A DNA stretch of 28,934 bases, taken from IMG/VR virus record IMGVR_UViG_3300021960_000363, positions 1 to 28,934 of that record; one strand, written 5' to 3'. Position 1 is the first letter of the stretch. Every line of letters begins with the position of its first letter. The notes beneath the pieces were generated by a model. It ran no database searches. It saw only the letters and a program-made list of their open reading frames with translations, and was not told the origin of the DNA. Both the position numbers and the translations under genes were made by a program. This DNA is from a virus. Positions 22,855 to 28,934 of this stretch are shown here, piece after piece.

Positions 22855-24492
22855 ATGCCGAGCACCCTAACCCTAACCGGACTACCCGCCACCGCGCGCC
22901 CCGGTATCTATGCGCGCATAGACGCGAGCGCCCTTAGTGGCGGGGCCCCCGATAGCGGGCGGCTCGCGCTTGTGGGCGACTTCCCCACCTTCCCCACCGC
23001 CGAGCCCGTAGAGTTTACCTCACGGCGCGCGATGACCGCCTACGACAGCGGCGACAACGACCTAGCGCAGCTCGCCGCGCTTGGCTTTAGCCCCTCCAAC
23101 GACCCCGCAGCGAACCGCGGCGCCTCAGCGCTGCTAGTGGTGAACGCACGCGAGACTTGCACCGCGGCGAGCATTGATCTAGGGCCCGTTATCCTCACCT
23201 CGCGCATTTACGGCCCGCGCTCTAACCGCCTCACCTCTACGCTCACGATTAACGGCACCAGCTACAGCCTCACGCTAAACCGCGGGGGGCTGAGCGAGAG
23301 CTTTAGCGCGACGAGCTCGCCGCTATTCAACCTCGCCAACGCTACAGGCTCCAGCGTCACGCTCACCATCGCCGCGGGCGTTATCACCCTTACGGGGGGC
23401 GTGAACCTCACCATAGACAGCAACGAGGCGCCCGACCTCCGCGCCGCTATCGCGCTGCTCGACCAGGTGGAAGGGCTCAGCGCGACCCTTATAGAGCCCT
23501 CGCTGATCACCCTCGCGGAGCTCGATTACAGCACGACGACCATAACCACAGGCGCAAACGGCGACATCTCAGCGCCGGGGCTCGCTCTCGCGCGCGCCCT
23601 CAGCGCCTCGCGCCTTGTGAGCGTGGCGCAGGACACCACGAGCGCCGCGGGCACGCTGAGCGCGGGCACCGAAACCGCCACGGGCGGCGCGCAGGGAAGC
23701 GCGCTAGGGTGGGCCGACGCCCTCGCCGCTATTGAGGCTCAGAGCGTGCAGCTTGTTTGTTTGTTCACCACCGACGGCGCCGCGCAGAGCCTACTAGCGG
23801 GGCACCTCACGGCCGCCGCCCTCGCGGGCTATGAGCGCCAGGCGTTTAGCGCTGTTCCCTCGACGAGCAGCCTTAGCGCCGCGCGCACCGCCGCCGCCGC
23901 GATCAACTCGCCAGGCGTGGCGCTCGCCGCTCAGAGCGTGAGCCTCTACAACCCGCGCGGGCGCCTAGCGAGCCTCGACGCCCGTTATACTGCTCTTATG
24001 CTCGCGGGCATGAAGGCAGGGAGCGACATAGGCGAGCCTCTCACCCGTAAGCGCCCCGCGATCCTCTCAACCTCTCAGGTATGGGACACGCACGCGGACA
24101 TTGAGGCAGCGCTACGCGCGGGGCTTTGCGTGATCACCCGCGACCAGGTGGGGCCGCGCGTTGAGCGCAGCTTGACAACTTGGCTTGAGGACAATAACCC
24201 CGTTTACACCGAGGTTAGCGCTTATGAGAGCGTCTTGTTTAGTGTGCGCGACCTCCGCGCCGCCCTCGCTGATCAGATAGGGCGCCCGACTAAGGCTAGC
24301 CAGATGAGCCTTATTGAGAGCCGCGTTAACGCGCGCCTCGCCGCACAGGTGAAGGACGGGCGCATTAAGGCCTATCAGGGCGTGACCCTTGAGGATATGG
24401 GCGACCAGGTGGCGATCTCTTACCAGGTGGCGCCCGTCGAGCCTCTAAACTTCATAGCGATTACTGCAATCGCGCAGCGCCTCAGCGCCTAA
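22855..24492 (+). CDS. Tail sheath protein
   Basis: 545 residues, ATG 22855, with CAGGAGG upstream. RPGIYARIDASAL near the start (about residues 15-27) is the usual sheath opening, followed by LALVGDFPTFPTAEPVEFTS. A beta-rich inserted domain (about 100-220) is Ser/Thr-rich. The C-terminal domain is the most conserved part in the family: VITRDQVGPRVERSLTTWLE, TEVSAYESVLFSVRDLRAAL, DQVAISYQVAPVEPLNFIAI. Sheath subunits form the contracting outer tail that drives the tube into the cell, so this gene marks the phage as a myovirus. It has its own promoter-like element, fitting a high-copy protein. ATA codons are present, unlike in the capsid gene. Confidence 0.93.
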   Translation: MPSTLTLTGLPATARPGIYARIDASALSGGAPDSGRLALVGDFPTFPTAEPVEFTSRRAMTAYDSGDNDLAQLAALGFSPSNDPAANRGASALLVVNARETCTAASIDLGPVILTSRIYGPRSNRLTSTLTINGTSYSLTLNRGGLSESFSATSSPLFNLANATGSSVTLTIAAGVITLTGGVNLTIDSNEAPDLRAAIALLDQVEGLSATLIEPSLITLAELDYSTTTITTGANGDISAPGLALARALSASRLVSVAQDTTSAAGTLSAGTETATGGAQGSALGWADALAAIEAQSVQLVCLFTTDGAAQSLLAGHLTAAALAGYERQAFSAVPSTSSLSAARTAAAAINSPGVALAAQSVSLYNPRGRLASLDARYTALMLAGMKAGSDIGEPLTRKRPAILSTSQVWDTHADIEAALRAGLCVITRDQVGPRVERSLTTWLEDNNPVYTEVSAYESVLFSVRDLRAALADQIGRPTKASQMSLIESRVNARLAAQVKDGRIKAYQGVTLEDMGDQVAISYQVAPVEPLNFIAITAIAQRLSA

Positions 24493-24505
24493 AGGAGCTC
24501 ATAAA

Positions 24506-24934
24506 ATGCCAGCGAACAAAGCAATCAGCGGCGCCGCTTGTAAGGTCTATCTAGCCTCCACGGGGCAAGAGGTGGGGTGGGCTACGGGCGTTGATGTGAC
24601 GGAGACGATCCAAAACGCCCGCGTCGATGTTATAGGCGACCTCGACTCTCAAGAGATTACGCCGGTGCGCCGCGCCGTCACGATGAGCGTAGCGGCTATG
24701 CGAATTCAGCGCGCGCCGCTTGAGGCGCTAGGGGTGTGGAGCCAGGGCGACACGGCGACCATACTAGCGACGCCCGCGCTAGACTTTGCCGTGATCGACG
24801 ACACCACCGGCGAGACGCTTCTAACGCTGCAAGGGTGCAAGCCCTCAACGCGCACCTTCAGGCTAGACGCTCAGAGCCTTTTTTCTGAAAATCTTAGCTT
24901 TGATGTGCGCCGCATTATTTACCCGACCGCCTAA
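24506..24934 (+). CDS. Tail tube protein
   Basis: 142 residues, ATG 24506, with AAAGGAGC upstream. Starts MPANKAISGAACKVYLASTG and contains EITPVRRAVTMSVAAMRI and a LFSENLSFDVRRI end. These fit the beta-barrel tube proteins of contractile tails (XkdM/gpFII type). Its length and its place directly after the sheath are typical. Hexameric rings of this protein form the inner tube through which DNA passes. Confidence rests on both position and sequence pattern. Confidence 0.85.
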   Translation: MPANKAISGAACKVYLASTGQEVGWATGVDVTETIQNARVDVIGDLDSQEITPVRRAVTMSVAAMRIQRAPLEALGVWSQGDTATILATPALDFAVIDDTTGETLLTLQGCKPSTRTFRLDAQSLFSENLSFDVRRIIYPTA

Positions 24935-24938
24935 CGCC

Positions 24939-24967
24939 TAGACACTTAAAGACGCGCGCTTTATAGT
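24939..24967 (+). promoter_or_regulatory. Sigma70-type promoter before the tail chaperone
   Basis: TAGACA (24939-24944, five of six to TTGACA), a 17-base spacer, then TATAGT (24962-24967, five of six to TATAAT). This lies in the 65-base gap after the tail tube gene. It would drive the tail chaperone, tape measure and baseplate genes. AGGAG (24986-24990) precedes the ATG at 25000. Confidence 0.6.
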
Positions 24968-24999
24968 GGGGGGCCGCACACCCGCTAGGAGCTCGCGCC

Positions 25000-25446
25000 A
25001 TGTTTGCACACCTCAAGACCTCGCCCACCTCGCCCACCCCGCCCGCGCCAGAGCCGCCGACGGGGCTAGAGCGCGTGCTAAACATCGAGGCGGAGCTAGG
25101 CGGACAGGTGCGCCGCGCTACTATCACATCGCGCGTTATGGATATGGGCGCGAAGATAGCGCGCGACCGCCTCGCGGCTGAGCTCGCGGCGCCCTCGCGC
25201 TTTGATGACCTGCCCGCAGCGGCGCAGCTCAGGATATGGGCCGCCGCTACGCTCACCTACAGCCTCACCGACGCGCCCGCGTGGGTGGGTGAATGGGCGG
25301 GGCTCTATGACCCCCTCTTATTCGCGCTGTTTGAGGAGGTGACAGCGCACGAGCGCGCATTTTTTCGCGGACACATGGAGGAGGGCGCAGATACAGCGCC
25401 AGAGCCCCGCTTGGAAATTAAGCGCCTCTCTTTACCCGCGCTTTGA
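25000..25446 (+). CDS. Tail assembly chaperone, short form (gpG-like)
   Basis: 148 residues, ATG 25000, AGGAG upstream. After a Pro/Thr-rich start it is helical (GLERVLNIEAELGGQVRRAT, SRFDDLPAAAQLRIWAAATL, DPLLFALFEEVTAHERAFF). It sits between the tube and tape measure genes, the universal place of the tail assembly chaperone pair, which keeps the tape measure protein soluble while tube subunits are added. The zero-frame product ends CTT TGA (25441-25446). The downstream coding region in the +1 frame runs on to 25636, so a longer frameshifted form is predicted. Chaperones are not part of the mature tail. Confidence 0.8.
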   Translation: MFAHLKTSPTSPTPPAPEPPTGLERVLNIEAELGGQVRRATITSRVMDMGAKIARDRLAAELAAPSRFDDLPAAAQLRIWAAATLTYSLTDAPAWVGEWAGLYDPLLFALFEEVTAHERAFFRGHMEEGADTAPEPRLEIKRLSLPAL

Positions 25447-25447
25447 G
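25441..25447 (+). promoter_or_regulatory. Probable +1 programmed ribosomal frameshift site (CTT TGA G)
   Basis: The last codon and stop of the chaperone read CTT TGA. A +1 slip (skip T 25444) makes the next codon GAG 25445 and continues open for 63 codons to TGA 25634-25636. CUU-UGA is the shift sequence of the RF2 gene prfB. The -1 frame stops at 25494. No internal Shine-Dalgarno-like stimulator as in prfB is visible. The exact slip point could lie elsewhere in the overlap, since the +1 frame is open from 25343. Confidence 0.68.
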
Positions 25448-25636
25448 CCCTGCCCCCTCGACCCAACGCGCCCCAACGCGCACCCCGCCCAGGTGATCGA
25501 GCGGGGGCTAATGGAGCTCAGCGAGGAGGCTTTTAACGCGGCGCAGCCCGCCCAATGTGCTAAAATCAAGGCTAATCAGCCAGCTTTAACGGGCGTGGCG
25601 TGGATCGACGCACAAGAGCGCGAGAGGTACAAATGA
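25445..25636 (+). CDS. Frameshift extension of the tail assembly chaperone (gpT-like)
   Basis: Sixty-three codons in the +1 frame of the chaperone, starting EPCPLDPTRPNAHPAQV, then ERGLMELSEEAFNAAQ and ALTGVAWIDAQERERYK, up to TGA 25634. The codons have the same style as the neighbours. No plausible independent start with a ribosome-binding site exists: the first candidates are GTG 25493 and ATG 25511, both without a good site. Read through from the chaperone it gives a 211-residue fusion analogous to lambda gpGT, whose T part binds the tape measure protein. The stop overlaps the tape measure ATG (ATGA at 25633). Confidence 0.7.
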   Translation, partial: EPCPLDPTRPNAHPAQVIERGLMELSEEAFNAAQPAQCAKIKANQPALTGVAWIDAQERERYK

Positions 25637-27138
25637 GCTCAGAGGTAACAATCAAGGTAAACCTCGACGAGACGGGCGCAATTAAGGACATTGAAACCCT
25701 AAAGCGCCACCTCGACGACCTCGCGCGCCGCGCGTCGAATATCCCCACGGGCGCCGCACCCGCCCCCGCGCCAGGCGCAGCGCCAAGCGCAGCACCAAGC
25801 GCAGCGCCAAGCGCAGCGCCAAGCGCAGCGCCAAGCGCAGCGCCAAGCGCAGTACCAAGCGCAGCACCAGGCGGGAAGCCAGGCGATACACCCCCCAAAA
25901 AAAAGGCGCCCCCTTACGCGCAAGCGATAACGGGCCTAATGGGGCAGAGCGCGGGCGGCGTGATCAGTACAATAGGCGACCTCAGCAAAAACATTCCTTT
26001 TTTTGGCATACCCGCGAGCATTTATTTAGGCATTAAGGGGGCGAGCCTCCAAGCGCGCGAGGCGCTCGCGGGGCAGGCCGCAGGGCTAGAGGGGCTAGAG
26101 GCGACTCTAGCGGGCGCTGTTGATATGGGCGGCGAGGTAACTAAGACCGCCGCAGAACGCGCCGCCGCCTCTATCGCCTCGCTTGGCTTTGGAGGAGCTG
26201 AGGCGCGCCAGCTTATGAGCTCCACCGCGGGGGCCTTTGGGCTCGCGCAGACAATGAGCGACCTAGAGGGCACGCTAGGCGACCTCGCGACCGCTCAAAA
26301 GGCGGGGCTGAGCCCGCAGATGATCAGCAGCCTAGCGGGCGCTATCGCCCAGGCGGGCACGGGCGCCGACACTATAGGCGCGCGTGAAGCGTACAACCTC
26401 GCTTTTCAAATGCGTAACCTCGCCGAGACGGGGCTAGACCTCCGCGGCGCGGGCGTTAATCGCTTCCTCGCAGGTATGCAGAGCGCTATCGACACGCTCG
26501 CGGGGCAAGGTATCACCACGCGCGGCGAGGGCCTCGCGGCGACCACGCGCGCCGTGGCGGGTGCTACGGGGCGCACGGGGCTTAGGCCCTTACAGATCAC
26601 CCAGGCGCTAGGCGGCGCAGCGGGGGGCGCCCGCGCGGGCTTTGCGGGGCAGTTTGGAGGGCTAGTAAGCGCCGCGATACAGGCGGAAGCGTTTAGCAGA
26701 GCGCGCGACCCCCTACAGGCGCTGCAAATCATGGAGCAAATGCAAGCCGACCCGCGACAGGTGCAGACCGCCCTTAAGCGCCAGCTAGGCGGAGAGGGCG
26801 CCGCGCTAGGGCTCGCCTCGATCTCAGGCATAGGCGCGGGCGAGGCGCGCGACCTCGCGGGCGCCACACTCAGGGGGGGCGACGCGCTCGCGCTTGGAGC
26901 TCGACAGACGCGCGCGCAGGTCGAGGCGGGGCTAAAGGTGAGCGCAGCCCAGGCGCTGAGCGACCAGGCGCTAAGCACCGAGGCGCGGGCTAATGAGGAC
27001 TTACTAGTACAGCTCACGACAATAAGCACCGATATGAAAAAAGCCGTTTTAGCCTTCACCAACACGAGCGACCAAATAACCGCAATAGCGAGCGCGCTTG
27101 TAAAGACGCTAGACATTTTAGCCAGGTTTACGCCGTGA
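25633..27138 (+). CDS. Tape measure protein
   Basis: 501 residues from ATG 25633, which overlaps the frameshift product's stop and has GAGAGG upstream; an ATG 33 bases earlier would run through the chaperone extension. MSSEVTIKVNLDETGAIKDI and TLKRHLDDLARR give a helical start. A linker of repeated PSAA units follows (about residues 47-78), then hydrophobic segments (VISTIGDLSKNIPFFGIPAS) and a long Ala/Gly-rich helical body (LAEGTLGD-like, ARQLMSSTAGAFGLAQTMSD). Tape measure proteins set tail length at about 1.5 angstrom per residue, so about 75 nm would be expected: a short tail for a myovirus. The absence of a peptidoglycan-degrading domain is noted. Position between chaperone and hub is diagnostic. 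Confidence 0.85.
   Translation: MSSEVTIKVNLDETGAIKDIETLKRHLDDLARRASNIPTGAAPAPAPGAAPSAAPSAAPSAAPSAAPSAAPSAVPSAAPGGKPGDTPPKKKAPPYAQAITGLMGQSAGGVISTIGDLSKNIPFFGIPASIYLGIKGASLQAREALAGQAAGLEGLEATLAGAVDMGGEVTKTAAERAAASIASLGFGGAEARQLMSSTAGAFGLAQTMSDLEGTLGDLATAQKAGLSPQMISSLAGAIAQAGTGADTIGAREAYNLAFQMRNLAETGLDLRGAGVNRFLAGMQSAIDTLAGQGITTRGEGLAATTRAVAGATGRTGLRPLQITQALGGAAGGARAGFAGQFGGLVSAAIQAEAFSRARDPLQALQIMEQMQADPRQVQTALKRQLGGEGAALGLASISGIGAGEARDLAGATLRGGDALALGARQTRAQVEAGLKVSAAQALSDQALSTEARANEDLLVQLTTISTDMKKAVLAFTNTSDQITAIASALVKTLDILARFTP
25771..25866 (+). repeat. Eight tandem 12-bp units coding for PSAA/PGAA
   Basis: Eight units of the consensus CCAAGCGCAGCG (25771-25866), with variants at the first (CCAGG) and in the 7th and 8th (AGTA, AGCA endings). 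In frame they code for the tetrapeptide P-S-A-A (PGAA first; PSAV in the 7th). They lie in the N-terminal linker of the tape measure protein and could change in number without a frameshift. Confidence 0.95.
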
Positions 27139-28523
27139 AGATCACCCTATATACCGACACCGAAGCGCGCGACCTCACGCGGCACGCGACCGCGGTAGCG
27201 TGGACAACGAGCACGCGCGCCCCCTACCTCAACGCGAGCGTGACCCTCGCGGCGCCTTTTGCGCTGCTCGACGATCTCGCCCCCGCCGGCGAGGGCGCTT
27301 TGAGCCTCGACGGGTGGATAGCGGTCAGCGACACGCCGGAGGGCGAGGCGGTAGAGCGCGCGCTGTTTGTGGGCCCGCTCACGGGCGCCTCTTACACCTT
27401 TAGCGCCGAGAGCAGCGCGGGCATGGAGGGGCTAAGGCGCCTCGACGCGCTCACGCTCACGGCGGGCTCTATGCTGCACTATATGAGCGAGGCGCAGCTA
27501 ACGCTCAGCGCGCGCCCGACCGCGGCGCCGCCAGGACACATCTACACGCTCCAAACCTGGGCGGCGACTATGCGCGCCCTCATCACGGCGCCCTTTAGCG
27601 GGCCCTACATAGGCGCAGCGCTCGCGCGCACATTTAGCACGCTCGCGGCGCCGTATCGACTGCCCCGCACACTCGCGGGGGGGCTCAGCCTCTCAGCTAT
27701 CCCCATCGCTTACGACGCGGCGACCACCTCGACCCACGCGCCAGAGCGGGCGGGCGACGCGCGCGCGCTCACGGGCGCCGCCATTAACGCCGTATCAGCC
27801 GCCGCCGCCCCGAGCGGCTCGCCGTGGGGGCTGCTCACCTCTATATTTGACCCCGACCCCTCTATCGCTGAGCTGTTTCTGAGCTTAGAGCCCGACCCCA
27901 CCAAGCGCCACCCGCTAGGCGCCGCGCTCAACTCGCGCCCCGTGCTGCTTCACCGCTTTAAGCCTTTTGCGAGCGGCGCCCTCGCGAGCGGCGCAGCGCT
28001 TGGCGCCCTCGACGCGCCAGGGCACCCGACGACGCGCGCGCTACTGCTCGACGGCGTTATGAGCCTCCGCGCCGCGCAGACCGACGCCGACAGGATCAAC
28101 GGCGCATATATCAGCACGCCCCTCACAGCCTCGCGCGGCGTTGATAGCTTTGGGCTCATCGCCACCCCGCGCCTTGACCCCGTGGACATAGAGCGGGCGG
28201 GGCTGAGGCTATACCGCGCACAATGGCCCTACTTCCCACCAGGCAAGAAAGAGGGCAGCTACAGCGCGCACTCGCAATACCTAGTGGACATAACCGAGCA
28301 GATCACAGCCCATCAAGAGCGCTTTATGAACGGCGATATTCTCGCGCGCTACGCGCCCCACCTCCGCGCGGGTGTGTGGCTTAAGACACCTATTAGCGAC
28401 GGGCACCGCGAGCGGCTGCTTTACGCCTACGCGGAGAGCTTGAACCACACGATACAGATCAGCGACGGGGGGCTAATCACGCGCCGCACCTCGATCAGCT
28501 ACACAAGGGGCTTTTACGCATGA
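27135..28523 (+). CDS. Baseplate hub-like protein
   Basis: 462 residues from GTG 27135 (GTGA overlap with the tape measure stop). MKITLYTDTEARDLTRHATA and APYLNASVTLAAPFALLDDL are typical of the first beta domain of gp27/gpD-type hubs, which connect the tail tube to the spike. A helical middle (about residues 140-300) and YRAQWPYFPPGKKEGSYSAH with a final TIQISDGGLITRRTSISYTR follow. Position directly after the tape measure agrees. The hub sits at the distal end of the tail tube. Confidence 0.72.
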   Translation: MKITLYTDTEARDLTRHATAVAWTTSTRAPYLNASVTLAAPFALLDDLAPAGEGALSLDGWIAVSDTPEGEAVERALFVGPLTGASYTFSAESSAGMEGLRRLDALTLTAGSMLHYMSEAQLTLSARPTAAPPGHIYTLQTWAATMRALITAPFSGPYIGAALARTFSTLAAPYRLPRTLAGGLSLSAIPIAYDAATTSTHAPERAGDARALTGAAINAVSAAAAPSGSPWGLLTSIFDPDPSIAELFLSLEPDPTKRHPLGAALNSRPVLLHRFKPFASGALASGAALGALDAPGHPTTRALLLDGVMSLRAAQTDADRINGAYISTPLTASRGVDSFGLIATPRLDPVDIERAGLRLYRAQWPYFPPGKKEGSYSAHSQYLVDITEQITAHQERFMNGDILARYAPHLRAGVWLKTPISDGHRERLLYAYAESLNHTIQISDGGLITRRTSISYTRGFYA

Positions 28524-28934
28524 TCATTAAAGGCCCAACGGCGCGCGGCGCAGTCCTCGCCATTATGCGCGTTACCGCGCGCCGCGTGATAGACGGCGCG
28601 CCCTTCCTCGACCTGATAGACAGGGGCGGGCGCCTCTACACGGACGCCGAGATATTGAGCTTAGGCGGCGCGCCCCAGGAGCTCGCAGCCGTGCCCCCCG
28701 AGGGCGCCGATGTGCTCACCCTCACCACGCCCCAAAACGCGCCGCTTGTGCTAGGCACTTTCAGCACCTCGACCGACCGCGCCCTAACCGCAGAGCTCAG
28801 CGGGGCGGGCGAGTACCCCCCCGACGCGCTCGCGCTTGATCATGTAGCGCTCAGGAGCGGCGAGGCGCGCCTAATAGCCGCCGAGGGCAGCCTATACGCG
28901 GCGCCCGTGCTTAGAGTACAAGGGCGCCTAGAGG
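28520..28934 (+). CDS. Baseplate-associated protein, N-terminal part (runs off the window)
   Basis: 138 codons from ATG 28520, overlapping the previous stop as ATGA, with AAGGGGC at 28505-28511; open to the last base. Begins MIIKGPTARGAVLAIMRVTA, then DLIDRGGRLYTDAEILSLGG and VLTLTTPQNAPLVLGTFSTS, a beta-rich pattern like the oligonucleotide-binding-fold baseplate spike or assembly proteins that follow the hub (gpV/gp5 type). The 3' end and any spike repeat or lysozyme domain are outside the window, so this stays a positional guess. Confidence 0.55.
   Translation, partial: MIIKGPTARGAVLAIMRVTARRVIDGAPFLDLIDRGGRLYTDAEILSLGGAPQELAAVPPEGADVLTLTTPQNAPLVLGTFSTSTDRALTAELSGAGEYPPDALALDHVALRSGEARLIAAEGSLYAAPVLRVQGRLE

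Noticed and set aside
25558-25566. TGCTAAAAT resembling an extended -10 before the tape measure gene
   Set aside because: It is within the coding frameshift extension, has no -35 and a weaker hexamer; kept only as a supporting mention.
25572-25923. Several open frames on the minus strand over the tape measure repeat
   Set aside because: They are created by the 12-bp GC-rich repeat (low-complexity Ala/Gly, Leu/Arg or Cys/Ala/Trp runs) and have no start signals or family features.
26406-27116. 236-codon minus-strand open frame opposite the tape measure gene
   Set aside because: Low-complexity Ser/Ala/Pro content mirrors the sense codons; it is a shadow of a well-supported gene.
1-28934. tRNA genes, CRISPR arrays, insertion sequences, integrase or attachment sites
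   Set aside because: No cloverleaf, spaced direct repeats or transposase/recombinase motifs were found on either strand by reading.

Overview
The window is a contiguous piece of a tailed double-stranded DNA phage (or prophage) genome. It holds the virion-assembly half of a contractile-tailed (myovirus-type, Caudoviricetes) genome. All recognisable genes lie on the + strand, packed end to start with many 1-4 base ATGA/GTGA/TTGA overlaps. The DNA is GC-rich (about two thirds by eye), uses the standard code (TAA, TGA and TAG all serve as stops) and, unusually for such GC, uses many ATA (Ile) and CTA (Leu) codons. The tail sheath (22855-24492), tail tube (24506-24934), tape measure (25633-27138) and baseplate hub-like gene (27135-28523) identify the contractile tail. 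Nothing identifies the host; no integrase, repressor, tRNA or CRISPR was seen.

Layout: (1) 1-387, 3' end of the large terminase. (2) 403-4874, six to seven fibre or accessory virion genes. One has strong fibre signatures and is preceded by an extended -10 promoter and a run of ten C. Two are tandem paralogues with a shared N-terminus, different heads and lower GC. (3) 4887-6220, lysis cassette: holin-like, coiled-coil spanin-like and CHAP-type endolysin genes. (4) 6224-7708, portal. (5) 7823-11826, a non-structural insertion in the head module: a cobalamin-dependent (class II) ribonucleotide reductase and an SNF2-type helicase. (6) 11814-15702, three accessory genes with domains typical of phage ejected or polyvalent proteins, including an 816-residue protein with a DdrB/ParB-like domain. 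(7) 15699-19443, MuF-like protein, prohead protease, scaffold-like protein and a major capsid protein carrying an Ig/FN3-like insertion. (8) 19468-22818, a small AT-hook protein and neck or tail-completion genes. (9) 22855-28934, sheath, tube, tail assembly chaperone with a probable +1 programmed frameshift, tape measure, hub and the start of another baseplate gene.

The genes form a nearly complete capsid, neck and contractile-tail pathway. The RNR and helicase interrupt it, and with the adjoining DdrB/ParB-like protein they are candidates for DNA-synthesis supply and for proteins acting on incoming DNA.

The most interesting signals are: a CTT-TGA (RF2/prfB-type) +1 shift site at the tail chaperone, with a second CTT-TGA junction of identical geometry at 721-728; a sequence block shared between the C-terminal part of the prohead protease and the N-terminus of the major capsid protein; the RNR-helicase-polyvalent block inside the head module; a recurring TGATATAAT promoter element; and an ATA-free codon usage limited to the capsid, scaffold and first fibre genes among those checked.
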